Assembly: GCF_018139625.1 (NCBI RefSeq) | Contig: NZ_JAGSOH010000003.1 | Location: 1 to 64,000 of the forward strand | DNA: 64,000 nt | Source: Actinospica acidithermotolerans | Lineage (GTDB): Bacteria > Actinomycetota > Actinomycetes > Streptomycetales > Catenulisporaceae | Direction: 5' to 3' | Shown here: positions 7,634 through 15,002 of the stretch, piece after piece | Layout of the letters: the number at the start of each line of letters is the position of its first letter | Numbering within the stretch: position 1 is the first letter of the stretch | Made by a program: the position numbers and the translations under genes | Notes under the pieces: generated by a model | Told to the model about the DNA's origin: nothing | What the model saw: the letters and a program-made list of their open reading frames with translations, nothing else | Databases searched by the model: none

Positions 7634-7659
7634 GTACCCGGGTCGCGCCGACGCGAAAC
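7634..7659 (-). promoter_or_regulatory. SigB/SigF-type promoter upstream of the HesB-like gene
   Basis: The minus strand carries GTTT (7659-7656), a 16-nt spacer and GGGTAC (7639-7634), matching the GTTT-N14-16-GGGTAT/C stress-sigma consensus. Transcription would begin about 30 nt before the ATG at 7596. Confidence 0.55.
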
Positions 7660-7776
7660 GACGGTCGATGGGCCGGGTCGCGCTACGCCGCTCAGGGGTC
7701 GGTTGTTTGACGCCGAAGATCGGGGCAACCACCCCTGTGATCGCCGCGGACCGGACCCGCGGCGACGGAGCCTGGG

Positions 7777-8040
7777 ATGGGAGTCGGAGTCGTGGACACA
7801 CGCAAGCTGCTCGTCGTCAAGCCGGTCGGCCTCCTCGCCGGTTCGGCCGTCGGCGTCGCCTTCCGCTCGCTGTGGCGCAAGGCCGACGGCGGACGCGAGG
7901 TGCCCGATCCGGCCGACACCGCCCGCTCCTGGCGGACGGTGCTGCTCGCCGCGGCGCTCCAGGGGGCGGTCTTCGCCCTCGTGCACGCCGTGATCGAGCG
8001 GAGTCTGGCCAGCCGTTCGGAGCAGGGGCAAAGCGGCTGA
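7777..8040 (+). CDS. DUF4235 membrane protein
   Basis: An 87-residue protein with two hydrophobic segments: 'LLVVKPVGLLAGSAVGVAF' near the N-terminus and 'TVLLAAALQGAVFALVHAVIE' near the C-terminus. The KPVGLLAG and LLAAALQGAVFA blocks match the actinobacterial DUF4235 family, small membrane proteins of unknown function. ATG 7777 is taken as start; GTG at 7792 is an alternative with its own GGAG. It precedes the FAD oxidoreductase by 45 bp on the same strand and may be cotranscribed. Its upstream region (7660-7776) is divergent with the stress-promoter-linked HesB-like gene. Confidence 0.75.
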   Translation: MGVGVVDTRKLLVVKPVGLLAGSAVGVAFRSLWRKADGGREVPDPADTARSWRTVLLAAALQGAVFALVHAVIERSLASRSEQGQSG

Positions 8041-8085
8041 TCGAGCTGCGTCGCGGCGTGCGGCCGCGGCGTCCGGGAGGGCACC

Positions 8086-9786
8086 ATGGCCGAGAACTCC
8101 GCTTCGACCGGCCGCCGCGTCGCCGTCCTCGGCGCGGGAGTCGGCGGGCTGACCGCCGCGCACGAACTCGCCGAGCGGGGCTTCGAGGTGACCGTCTACG
8201 AGCGGCGGGGCGTGGCCGGCGGCAAGGCCAGGTCCCTGTTCGTCCCCGACACCGGCACCGGGGGCCGGCGCGACCTGCCCGGCGAGCACGGGCACCGGAT
8301 GGTGCTCGGCTTCTACCACCACCTGCCCGACACGTTGCGCCGCATCCCCGTGGCGCCCGACGCGACGGTCGAGGACCGTCTGGCACCCGTGCCGCGGTTC
8401 GATCTCGCCCGCGCGGGCGACCGGGCCGGCGTCCCGATCCCGCTCCGGCCCGGAGATCTGAACCTCTCGACACCGGTGCGCGAGAACGCGGGCTTCCTCG
8501 TCAGCACCCTCGCCCAGCTTCTCGACGACCATCCGCTGCTGCCGCCCGCCGAGTTGCTCTTCCTCGCGGGCAAGGTCAGCGTCCTGTTCTGCAGCTGCGA
8601 CGGGCGGCAGTACGGGCAATGGGAGCATACGGGCTGGTGGGATTACATCCAGGCCGCACGGATGTCCGAGGACTACCAGCGGATCTGGGGCGGCGGCGTG
8701 CAGATCCTCGAGGCGCTCAAGCCGCGCACCGCGAGCGTGCGCACCGTGGGCCAGGGGCTCGAAGCCATCTTCTTCAGCGTTTTCGGGCTCGGCAGTGCTG
8801 CCGCGTTCGACCGCGTCTTCAACGCACCCACCAGCGAGGCGTGGATCGACCCGTGGGTCGCCCACCTGCGATCGCTCGGCGTGCGCTTCGCCTTCGGCCG
8901 GCAGATCGAGGATCTGCAGGTGCGCGACGGACGGGTGACCGCGGCCCGAGCCCGCGCCGCCGACGGCACCACCACCCGTATCGACGCCGACTGGTTCGTC
9001 GCGGCCGTCCCCGCAGACCGGGCCGTGCGCCTGTGGAACGCCGCATTGCGCACGGCCGATCCGCGGCTGGCCGCGATGGACCGGCTCCAGCACACGTGGT
9101 CCAACGGAATTCAGTACTTCCTACGCCGTCCAGTGCCCGCCTTCCCCGGCCACGTCTTCCACATCGACGCGCCCTGGAAGCTCGCGTCCGTCGCGCAATC
9201 CAGGTTCTGGGGCGCTCCGTTCGCGCAGACGTGGGGCGACGGCCGGGCCCGGGAGTCGCTGTCCGTGGTCATCTCCGACTGGGACACTCCCGGACTGCTC
9301 TACGGCAAGCCCGCACGCGCGTGCACCCGGCAGGAGGTCGCCCGCGAAGTCTGGGCCCAGATGCAGGCTCATCTGAACAAAGAGGGCGACGTCGTACTCG
9401 AAGACTCGATGGTCCACTCCTGGTACTTGGACGAGGCGATCATCGAGGCTGAGCACGGGCTGCGCAACGACGAGCCCTTCCTGATGAACAGCACCGGTTC
9501 CTGGGATCTGCGGCCGGAGGCGTCCACGGCCATCGGCAACCTCTTCCTCGCCGCCGATTACGTGCGCACCTACAGCAACGTCGACTTCGCCACGATGGAG
9601 ACCGCGAACGAGGCCGCCCGCCGCGCTGTCAATGCCCTGCTAAAGGCGGCGAACGGCGGCGCCGAATCGTTCCCGGTCGAGACGTTCGACAGGTACGAGC
9701 TGCCTGAGTTCGCGCGCGCGAAGGACGTCGATCGTGAGCGGTGGAGCCAAGGCCTGCCGCACATTCTCGACGTCGGCAACGTCTGA
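8086..9786 (+). CDS. FAD-dependent oxidoreductase, phytoene-desaturase/amine-oxidase superfamily
   Basis: A 566-residue flavoprotein. The dinucleotide-binding motif 'VAVLGAGVGGLTAAHELAER' (about residues 13-32) is followed by 'VYERRGVAGGKARS', as in carotenoid desaturases and hydroxysqualene dehydroxylases. The segment 'EHGHRMVLGFYHHLPDTLRR' resembles the GEHGFRFFPGFYRHLPDTM block of actinobacterial homologues. The C-terminus has 'GNLFLAADYVRTYSNVDFATME', the usual second FAD-contact region. No crtB/crtE or squalene genes are nearby, so a carotenoid role is not supported by context. The product is probably cytosolic or membrane-associated. It faces another FAD oxidoreductase gene with only 12 bp between the stops. 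Confidence 0.85.
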   Translation: MAENSASTGRRVAVLGAGVGGLTAAHELAERGFEVTVYERRGVAGGKARSLFVPDTGTGGRRDLPGEHGHRMVLGFYHHLPDTLRRIPVAPDATVEDRLAPVPRFDLARAGDRAGVPIPLRPGDLNLSTPVRENAGFLVSTLAQLLDDHPLLPPAELLFLAGKVSVLFCSCDGRQYGQWEHTGWWDYIQAARMSEDYQRIWGGGVQILEALKPRTASVRTVGQGLEAIFFSVFGLGSAAAFDRVFNAPTSEAWIDPWVAHLRSLGVRFAFGRQIEDLQVRDGRVTAARARAADGTTTRIDADWFVAAVPADRAVRLWNAALRTADPRLAAMDRLQHTWSNGIQYFLRRPVPAFPGHVFHIDAPWKLASVAQSRFWGAPFAQTWGDGRARESLSVVISDWDTPGLLYGKPARACTRQEVAREVWAQMQAHLNKEGDVVLEDSMVHSWYLDEAIIEAEHGLRNDEPFLMNSTGSWDLRPEASTAIGNLFLAADYVRTYSNVDFATMETANEAARRAVNALLKAANGGAESFPVETFDRYELPEFARAKDVDRERWSQGLPHILDVGNV

Positions 9787-9798
9787 CGGAGGTCCGGT

Positions 9799-11073
9799 TC
9801 AGCCGAGTGCGGCGACGACTTCGCGGGCCGCTCGCGCTCCGCTGGCCATGGCGCCCTGCACCGACCCGGTGGCCCGGTGATCGCCGCACAGGTACCGTCC
9901 CGGGCCGATCCGGCAGGGCCGGGTGAGCGGCCACGGCGGGTCCATCCGCGGCAGCGCACGCGCGATCCGGTAGGTCGCCACCTCGTGCCAGTCGGAGGTG
10001 TCCGTCTCGTAGAGCTCCGCCAGCCTTTCGCGCACGACGGCTTCGGGCGGCGGGGCAGCGGTGGCGAGGGACGTCGCGATCAGGGCGGTGCCTTCCGGCG
10101 CGGCGGCGGGCAGCGCGTTCGAGATCACGATCGTGGTGAGCACGCGCAGTGTGCCGTCGATCAGCAGGATCGGCTCGCTCGTCGGCGGACGTAGGGCCGC
10201 GTGGTAGTACGTGGTGACGGGCACGGAATCGAGCACCTGCACGCTGGGCGCGAGGTCTCCGGCGGTCGCCGGATCCGTGGCGATCACGACGTGGTCCGCC
10301 GGTAGCTCGGTACCGTCGGCGAGCAATACGCCCGCGTCGGTGAGCTGCGTGACCGGGCGTTCGAGTTCGAGGGCACCCGCTGGCAGCCTTTCGGCGAGTT
10401 GGAGCGGGACGGCGCCGATGCCTTCTGCCGGCAGCGCGATCGTGCCGCGCAGCATGCTGTGGCACACCAGGTGCAGCACGCGGCTGGAGGTGGCGAGTTC
10501 GGTATCGAAGAAGACGCCGGCGAAGAACGGCCGCAGCACACCGTCGATGAAGGGCTTGGACAGGCCGGCCTTTTCGAGGGCCGCGCGTGCGCTGGTGTCC
10601 TTGGCGGCCTCAAGCCGCGAGACCGGGGTGACGAGCTCTTTGGCGCACCACGCGGCGACCCTGGCGAGGTCGCCGGCCGAGGCGAGGTGGCCGGGGACCG
10701 CCTCGTGCCAAGCTCCCGGCATCCGCAGCGGATGGCCGAGCAGGTGCCGGCCGGAATCCGTGCAGAGCAGGCATCCGCCAGCGAAACCGCGCAGGTCGAG
10801 CGCGTGCACGTCGATGTGGCGACGTACCTGGGGATAGTCGGTGTTGAAGATGTGGAATCCCCGGTCGAGCCGGAAGCCGTCGCGGACGTCGGTGCGCATA
10901 CGGCCGCCGGGCCGGTCCCCCGCCTCGAGCACGCGCACGGACACCCCCGCCGCGCACAGGTCCGCCGCGCAGGTCAGACCCGCTAACCCGGCGCCGACGA
11001 CGATGACCTCAGAGGCGCCGCTGACTGGCACGCCTCCAGAGTCTCCGGACTCCCGCCGTTCATGCCTGTTCAT
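9799..11073 (-). CDS. NAD(P)/FAD-dependent oxidoreductase (flavin amine oxidase family)
   Basis: A 424-residue flavoprotein: 'VIVVGAGLAGLTCAADLCAA' (GxGxxG FAD site), 'VLEAGDRPGGRMRTD', 'RLDRGFHIFNTDYPQVRR', and a C-terminal 'YLCGDHRATGSVQGAMASG' FAD-binding end. This layout is typical of the protoporphyrinogen-oxidase-like/amine-oxidase branch. The substrate is unknown. The ATG overlaps the TGA of the DUF488 gene by 4 nt (ATGA), so the two form a translationally coupled operon. It is only distantly similar to the FAD protein at 8086-9786, so they are not a recent duplication. Confidence 0.85.
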   Translation of the reverse strand: MNRHERRESGDSGGVPVSGASEVIVVGAGLAGLTCAADLCAAGVSVRVLEAGDRPGGRMRTDVRDGFRLDRGFHIFNTDYPQVRRHIDVHALDLRGFAGGCLLCTDSGRHLLGHPLRMPGAWHEAVPGHLASAGDLARVAAWCAKELVTPVSRLEAAKDTSARAALEKAGLSKPFIDGVLRPFFAGVFFDTELATSSRVLHLVCHSMLRGTIALPAEGIGAVPLQLAERLPAGALELERPVTQLTDAGVLLADGTELPADHVVIATDPATAGDLAPSVQVLDSVPVTTYYHAALRPPTSEPILLIDGTLRVLTTIVISNALPAAAPEGTALIATSLATAAPPPEAVVRERLAELYETDTSDWHEVATYRIARALPRMDPPWPLTRPCRIGPGRYLCGDHRATGSVQGAMASGARAAREVVAALG

Positions 11074-11597
11074 GGTCGCGGCGGGTAGGTCAGGACGCCG
11101 TCGTCGAGCACTGCTGTCGGATTCAGGACGGCGGTTCGGGCGTCGGTGGGCGAGATGATGTCGACGACCTGCGCACCTTCGACGATCAGTGCGTCAGTGA
11201 TCAGCCGGCGGTGACACCGCCACGGTACCGCCTCGCTGCACATGATCGCCGAGCGGCTGTGCCGTGCCACGTCGAGCAGCTCGTTCAGTCCTTTTCCGAA
11301 TCCCTCGGTCGCCATGTAGTCGGCGTAGTCACGGAACGCCTTGACCCGCCAGGCGCCGTTCGGGCTCGACACGCCGACGGGCGTGTGCCGCCTTCCGCCC
11401 AGGTCGGCGAGCCACCGGTACTCCAGGTCGGAGGGAAGGGCGGCGATGATCGCCGCCTTGTTCCACTGCGGGAACTTCCTCGACGATGGGAACGAGCGGA
11501 CGTCGACGAGGCATTCGACGTCGTGTTCGCGCAGCATGGCCACGACCTCCTCGAATTCCCGCGTCGAGTGCCCTATGGTCCAGATCCGGTCGTTCAT
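11070..11597 (-). CDS. DUF488 family protein
   Basis: A 175-residue protein starting MNDRIWTIGHSTREFEE. The blocks 'IWTIGHSTR', 'LVDVRSFPSSRKFPQWN', 'YRWLADLGGRR' and 'IMCSEAVPWRCHRRLITDAL' are diagnostic of DUF488, a small Cys/His-containing domain of unknown enzymatic role. The start at ATG 11597 fits the family N-terminus and has a GGCGAG-like site upstream. The stop overlaps the start of the FAD oxidoreductase gene, suggesting a joint function. It is divergent from the MEDS-STAS gene, with 161 bp between them. Confidence 0.85.
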   Translation of the reverse strand: MNDRIWTIGHSTREFEEVVAMLREHDVECLVDVRSFPSSRKFPQWNKAAIIAALPSDLEYRWLADLGGRRHTPVGVSSPNGAWRVKAFRDYADYMATEGFGKGLNELLDVARHSRSAIMCSEAVPWRCHRRLITDALIVEGAQVVDIISPTDARTAVLNPTAVLDDGVLTYPPRP

Positions 11598-11758
11598 CTC
11601 GCCACCTCGGACTCGACTCCAGCCTCGGTGATCCCGAGTGCCCGGACAACCGCAGCGCCGAACCCCGTTTGCGCGCGCGCAGCGGGGCAACTCGGCGCAG
11701 ACAGTTCCGGGAGCGGGGCGTGACGCCGTGGCATCTCAGGGGACGGGATAATGGACCG

Positions 11759-12550
11759 GTGACGCAGACCATGATCGAGCCGTGGGCCCTGGCAGCGGGC
11801 GAGCACGTTTGCTGGCGGGCGGCGTCGGCGCAGGACTACGCCACAGGCCGCGATGCGCTCACGGCGCACGCTCGTCGGCACGCGGGTGGCCTGATCGTCC
11901 TCGACGAAGAAGAGACCGGTCACGGCGGTAGCGAGGACGAGAGCCCGGCCGCGACGTCACGCAACACCCTCGCCGCCCTCATTGCCGTACGCGATCGCGT
12001 GTACGAAGCTCGCCGCGCCGGTCGCACGCCCTGGGTCCTGGCGTCCATGGAGTGCCTGACCTCGCTGGACGCGCCGGCGGCCGAGGTGGTCGCGGTCGAA
12101 CTGGAGCTCGCCGAGCTGGCCGCCGACGCCGATACCGGCGTCGTCTGCGCCTACCGGACCCCGCTGTGGAAGCCGACGCTGCTCGGCGATATCGCGGCCG
12201 TGCATTCGCGGGTCGTCGGCGCGTCCAGCGACGTGAGGCAGAGTGCGTCCGGGTTCCGTCTGCGGCCGACCGGCGCGCACTGCTACGCCCTCGAAGGCAG
12301 TGTCGGGTTCGATTCGCTGCGCGCGTTCACCGCGGCACTGCGCGGGGCCCTTCTGCGCGCGCCCCACCTTCAGCTGAGCTGCGAGCGGCTCGAACTCGTC
12401 GAGGCGGCGGCGTGGCGGGCCCTGGTGGAGACCGTGGCCGCCACCGCTGGGGCGTCCGTGCTGCTCGATCGCGCGAACGAGACCGTCCGGTGGACGTGGG
12501 AACTGTCCGGCTACGGCGGTTCCGGTGTCGCGGTGCAGGTGCGGTCATGA
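11759..12550 (+). CDS. MEDS-STAS sensor protein (anti-sigma antagonist type)
   Basis: About 263 residues. The N-terminal 'GEHVCWRAASAQDYATGRDA' and 'HAGGLIVLDEEET' fit the MEDS (DcmR-type) sensory domain, thought to bind small hydrocarbon derivatives. The C-terminal part ('HCYALEGSVGFDSLRAFTAA' and 'LQLSCERLELVEAAAWRALV') has STAS-domain spacing. GTG 11759 or ATG 11771 may be the start. The ATGA overlap with the next gene, which also has a MEDS domain but ends in an anti-sigma ATPase, indicates a coupled sensor pair. The two would act in the cytoplasm as a partner-switching module; the ligand is unknown. Confidence 0.7.
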   Translation: MTQTMIEPWALAAGEHVCWRAASAQDYATGRDALTAHARRHAGGLIVLDEEETGHGGSEDESPAATSRNTLAALIAVRDRVYEARRAGRTPWVLASMECLTSLDAPAAEVVAVELELAELAADADTGVVCAYRTPLWKPTLLGDIAAVHSRVVGASSDVRQSASGFRLRPTGAHCYALEGSVGFDSLRAFTAALRGALLRAPHLQLSCERLELVEAAAWRALVETVAATAGASVLLDRANETVRWTWELSGYGGSGVAVQVRS

Positions 12551-13491
12551 GCCAGATCACCGCCGCCTCGCCGGGCCTGCTGCACATGATCTACCCGTAC
12601 GCGGGCCAGCAGCAGTACGTCGCCGGCACGCTCTCGTACATCGAACAGGCGCGCGCAGCCGGGGCAGCCGTCCTCGTCGCGACGTCGCAGGAGCGCCGCG
12701 CCCTGCTCGGCTCGCACCTGCCCTCCGACGACGGCGTGACCTTCATGGACACCGCCGCGCTCGGCCGTAACCCGGGTCGCCTGATCCCCGCGTGGCAGGA
12801 CTGGATCGACCGGCGCACGGACGGACGCGCCGTGCACGGCATCAACGACGCGACCGCGACGCAGCGCGGCTCGGCGTACGAGGGCGAGGCGCGCTACGCC
12901 GAATGGCTGCTGAACCAGGCCTTCGCCAAGGCCCCGGCCTGGTCGCTGCTGTGCCCTGTGGACACGGGGCTGCAATCGGCCTCGGCGATCGAATCCCTCA
13001 CCCGCTGCCACCCGCAGGTATGGGACGGCACCGGCTATTCCCCGGTCGCCGACTACTTCCTCGAGCCGTACGCGCAGGACGATCTGACCGCGCCGACCGG
13101 GGCCGTGGAGTGCATGACCTTCACGATCGACGAGCTGTCGGCGGTTCGCGACAAGGTCGCTTCCTTCGCCCGGGCCCACGGCCTGCCGCTCAAGCGGACG
13201 CGCGAGCTGATCCTCGCGGTGAGCGAGGTGGCGACCAACAGCATCCGCTACGGCGGCGGAACCGGGACTCTGGTCGTGTGGGCGCAGGAGGACGCGCTGA
13301 TCTGCGAATTGCGTGACGACGGCGTGATCACCGACGCGCTCGTCGGCCAGCGCCGCCCCCCGGCAAGCCAGCTCGGCGGCCGCGGCCTCTGGTTCGTCAA
13401 CCAGCTCTGCGACCTCGTGCAGCTTCGCTCGGCCCCGGGCCGGGGAACGCGCATCCGGCTCTGGATCGATCGCACCGACCGGCACGCGTAA
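12547..13491 (+). CDS. MEDS domain - anti-sigma ATPase (RsbA-like)
   Basis: 314 residues. The N-terminal two thirds are a MEDS domain ('LLHMIYPYAGQQQYVAGTLS'), and the C-terminus is a HATPase_c/RsbW-type kinase: N box 'LAVSEVATNSIRYGGG', 'CELRDDGVI' and 'LGGRGLWFVNQLCDLVQL', then 'GRGTRIRLWID'. Such proteins bind a sigma factor or phosphorylate a STAS partner. The ATG overlaps the stop of the MEDS-STAS gene. Two copies of a 68-bp segment cover its 3' end (13436-13565). It converges on the B12/STAS operon. Sensor input and target sigma factor are inferred, not shown. Confidence 0.8.
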   Translation: MSQITAASPGLLHMIYPYAGQQQYVAGTLSYIEQARAAGAAVLVATSQERRALLGSHLPSDDGVTFMDTAALGRNPGRLIPAWQDWIDRRTDGRAVHGINDATATQRGSAYEGEARYAEWLLNQAFAKAPAWSLLCPVDTGLQSASAIESLTRCHPQVWDGTGYSPVADYFLEPYAQDDLTAPTGAVECMTFTIDELSAVRDKVASFARAHGLPLKRTRELILAVSEVATNSIRYGGGTGTLVVWAQEDALICELRDDGVITDALVGQRRPPASQLGGRGLWFVNQLCDLVQLRSAPGRGTRIRLWIDRTDRHA

Positions 13492-13565
13492 GCCGCGGTA
13501 GCGCGGGCCGGGGAACGCGCATCCGGCTCTGGATCGATCGCGCCGACCGGCACGCGTAAGCCGCG
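13436..13565 (+). repeat. 68-bp tandem duplication of the MEDS-ATPase gene 3' end
   Basis: Copy 1 spans 13436-13503 and includes the last 17 or so codons and TAA stop (13489-13491). Copy 2 starts at 13504 and runs to about 13565 with one difference in the aligned part (A to G at 13542). The 68-bp period is not a multiple of three. The second copy is untranslated and lies between the two convergent genes. Confidence 0.93.
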
Positions 13566-13572
13566 ATGGCCG

Positions 13573-13920
13573 CTACTCGGCCAGCGCGGCGTCCACGTCG
13601 GCGAATATAGGCAACGTCTCCAGCAGGCCGGTCATCTCGATCACGCGCTCCACCTCCGGCCCCACCTCGACCAGTCGCAGGGCGCCTCCCGCCTGACCGG
13701 CGCGCTGCGCCGCGGCCAGCAGGACGCGCAGGCCGGATGAGTCCATGAAGCCGCACGCGCCCATCTCGATCACCACCAGGCTGTTGCGCGAAAGGCTCTC
13801 CGCGAGCGGCTCGCGCAGCGCCTGCGCGCTGGCGAGGTCGAGATCGCCGCGGATCGAGAGCACCGCCCGGCCCTCGCGCGGGTGGGACACTGTCACCGCG
13901 AACGGCTGGTTCCCGTCCAT
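13573..13920 (-). CDS. STAS-domain anti-sigma factor antagonist
   Basis: A 115-residue single STAS domain. 'AVLSIRGDLDLASAQALREP' is the first strand/helix and 'CGFMDSSGLRVLLAAAQRA' contains the conserved DSSG loop whose Ser is phosphorylated by the partner ATPase. It is the last gene of the minus-strand operon that begins with the SpoIIE-type phosphatase at 17745; 15 bp separate it from the anti-sigma ATPase gene. By family logic the unphosphorylated form sequesters the anti-sigma ATPase and frees a sigma factor. The sigma factor is not encoded next to it. Confidence 0.88.
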   Translation of the reverse strand: MDGNQPFAVTVSHPREGRAVLSIRGDLDLASAQALREPLAESLSRNSLVVIEMGACGFMDSSGLRVLLAAAQRAGQAGGALRLVEVGPEVERVIEMTGLLETLPIFADVDAALAE

Positions 13921-13935
13921 GTCTGCCGCCCTCTC

Positions 13936-14319
13936 TCAGGCCTTGAACCAGTAGGCGTACACCGTCTTGCCGGGTCCCGCCGGGTTCGGCCGGACCTCGA
14001 GCTTGTTCGTGAGCTTCTCGACAATCACCAGACCGAGCCCGCCCTCGCCGGCGGTCGAGAAGGGGCGCCGGCGCGGCGGATCCGCGCTCTCGTCCTCGAC
14101 CTCGACCACGAGCCGCTGCTCGTCCGCGGTGATGCGCAGGCGCCACCAGCCGGATGCGTGCCGCACGGCGTTGGTCACCAGCTCGGAGACGACCAGGGCG
14201 ACCGCCGCCGCCGGAGCCCACGGGCAGTGCTCGGCCAGGTACCGCCGGGCCGCCGCCCGGGCCTGCGCGATGCTGTGGCCGTCGGAGACGAGTTCGAAGC
14301 GTGAGAGTGTCATGTCCAT
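13936..14319 (-). CDS. Anti-sigma regulatory ATPase (RsbW/HATPase_c)
   Basis: A 127-residue GHKL ATPase-kinase. The N box is 'LVVSELVTNAVRHASGWWRL', the G1 box lies in 'VEVEDESADPP', the G2 box is 'EGGLGLVIVEKL'. Length is typical of stand-alone anti-sigma switch proteins. ATG 14319 shares one base with the TGA of the double-STAS gene (TGATG), so translation is coupled. It should bind a sigma factor or phosphorylate one of the three STAS domains encoded in the operon. The order phosphatase, B12 protein, STAS-STAS, ATPase, STAS is a full partner-switching set. Confidence 0.88.
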   Translation of the reverse strand: MDMTLSRFELVSDGHSIAQARAAARRYLAEHCPWAPAAAVALVVSELVTNAVRHASGWWRLRITADEQRLVVEVEDESADPPRRRPFSTAGEGGLGLVIVEKLTNKLEVRPNPAGPGKTVYAYWFKA

Positions 14320-15002
14320 CAAGCCCGCACCTCCTGCGGATCGACGCCGCCGACGTCGCCGTCGCCTTCGGCGAGATCGAACACCCTGATCAGCCCCGTG
14401 GCCTCCAGCAGCGTCCGCACCGCCGGCCGGAGCGGGCCCAGTACGCGGACCGGGACGCGCTCGCGCACGCTCAGGAGAAGGTGCAGCAGCGTCGAATCGG
14501 CGAACCGCAACCCGGCCACGTCGACGGATATCCCGGCGGGTGACGAGCCGGCCGCCTCGTCCAGCGCGCTCCTGACCTCGTCCGCGCAGTCGTCGTCTAT
14601 CTCGCCGTGCAGACGGACCACCGCCCTTCCCTCGCGCCGTTCCAGCGTGGCGCCCCCGAACGGCGCGCCTGATTCGTGAAACAGGGCGCTGACACCGGTC
14701 ACGGCGAGGAGTCCGCGCAGGTAGTCGGTCATCCCGCTGATGGTGATGCCCGCGCCCCGGGACGCCGCGTCGCGCTGCGCCATCAGGAGCGCCGCGAGGC
14801 CGGTGGAATCGCAGAATTCGAGCCGACCGCAGTCGACGACGATCGACTCCCCGGGACGCGTCGCGGCCAGCACCGCGTCCAGCGCCTCGCGGAAGTCGTC
14901 CACGGTGTCGTGGTCGAGCTCGCCGTGCAGGTCCAGGCCGGGCGCGCCGCCGGCGTCGCTCCTCACCCGCGCGATCGGCCGCGCGGAGCCGAGATGGCTC
15001 AC
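14319..15002 (-). CDS. Tandem double STAS-domain protein
   Basis: 227 residues holding two STAS domains. The first has 'LDLHGELDHDTVDDFREALD' and 'LEFCDSTGLAALLMAQ' (DST phospho-loop); the second has 'AVVRLHGEIDDDCADEVRSA' and 'LRFADSTLLHLLLSV' (DST loop, with Leu instead of Gly). Two linked STAS domains could give two phosphorylation steps or bind two ATPases. GTG at 15002 overlaps the TGA of the B12-protein gene (GTGA), and its own stop overlaps the ATPase gene start, so the three are tightly coupled. Cytoplasmic. Confidence 0.85.
   Translation of the reverse strand: MSHLGSARPIARVRSDAGGAPGLDLHGELDHDTVDDFREALDAVLAATRPGESIVVDCGRLEFCDSTGLAALLMAQRDAASRGAGITISGMTDYLRGLLAVTGVSALFHESGAPFGGATLERREGRAVVRLHGEIDDDCADEVRSALDEAAGSSPAGISVDVAGLRFADSTLLHLLLSVRERVPVRVLGPLRPAVRTLLEATGLIRVFDLAEGDGDVGGVDPQEVRA

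Noticed and set aside
8086-11073. Carotenoid biosynthesis cluster, because of a phytoene-desaturase-like enzyme and a second FAD oxidoreductase
   Set aside because: No phytoene synthase, GGPP synthase or cyclase gene lies nearby, and the two genes are on opposite strands.
13436-13565. Phage or ICE attachment-site duplication
   Set aside because: The copies are head to tail with no DNA between them, no tRNA and no integrase gene in the window.
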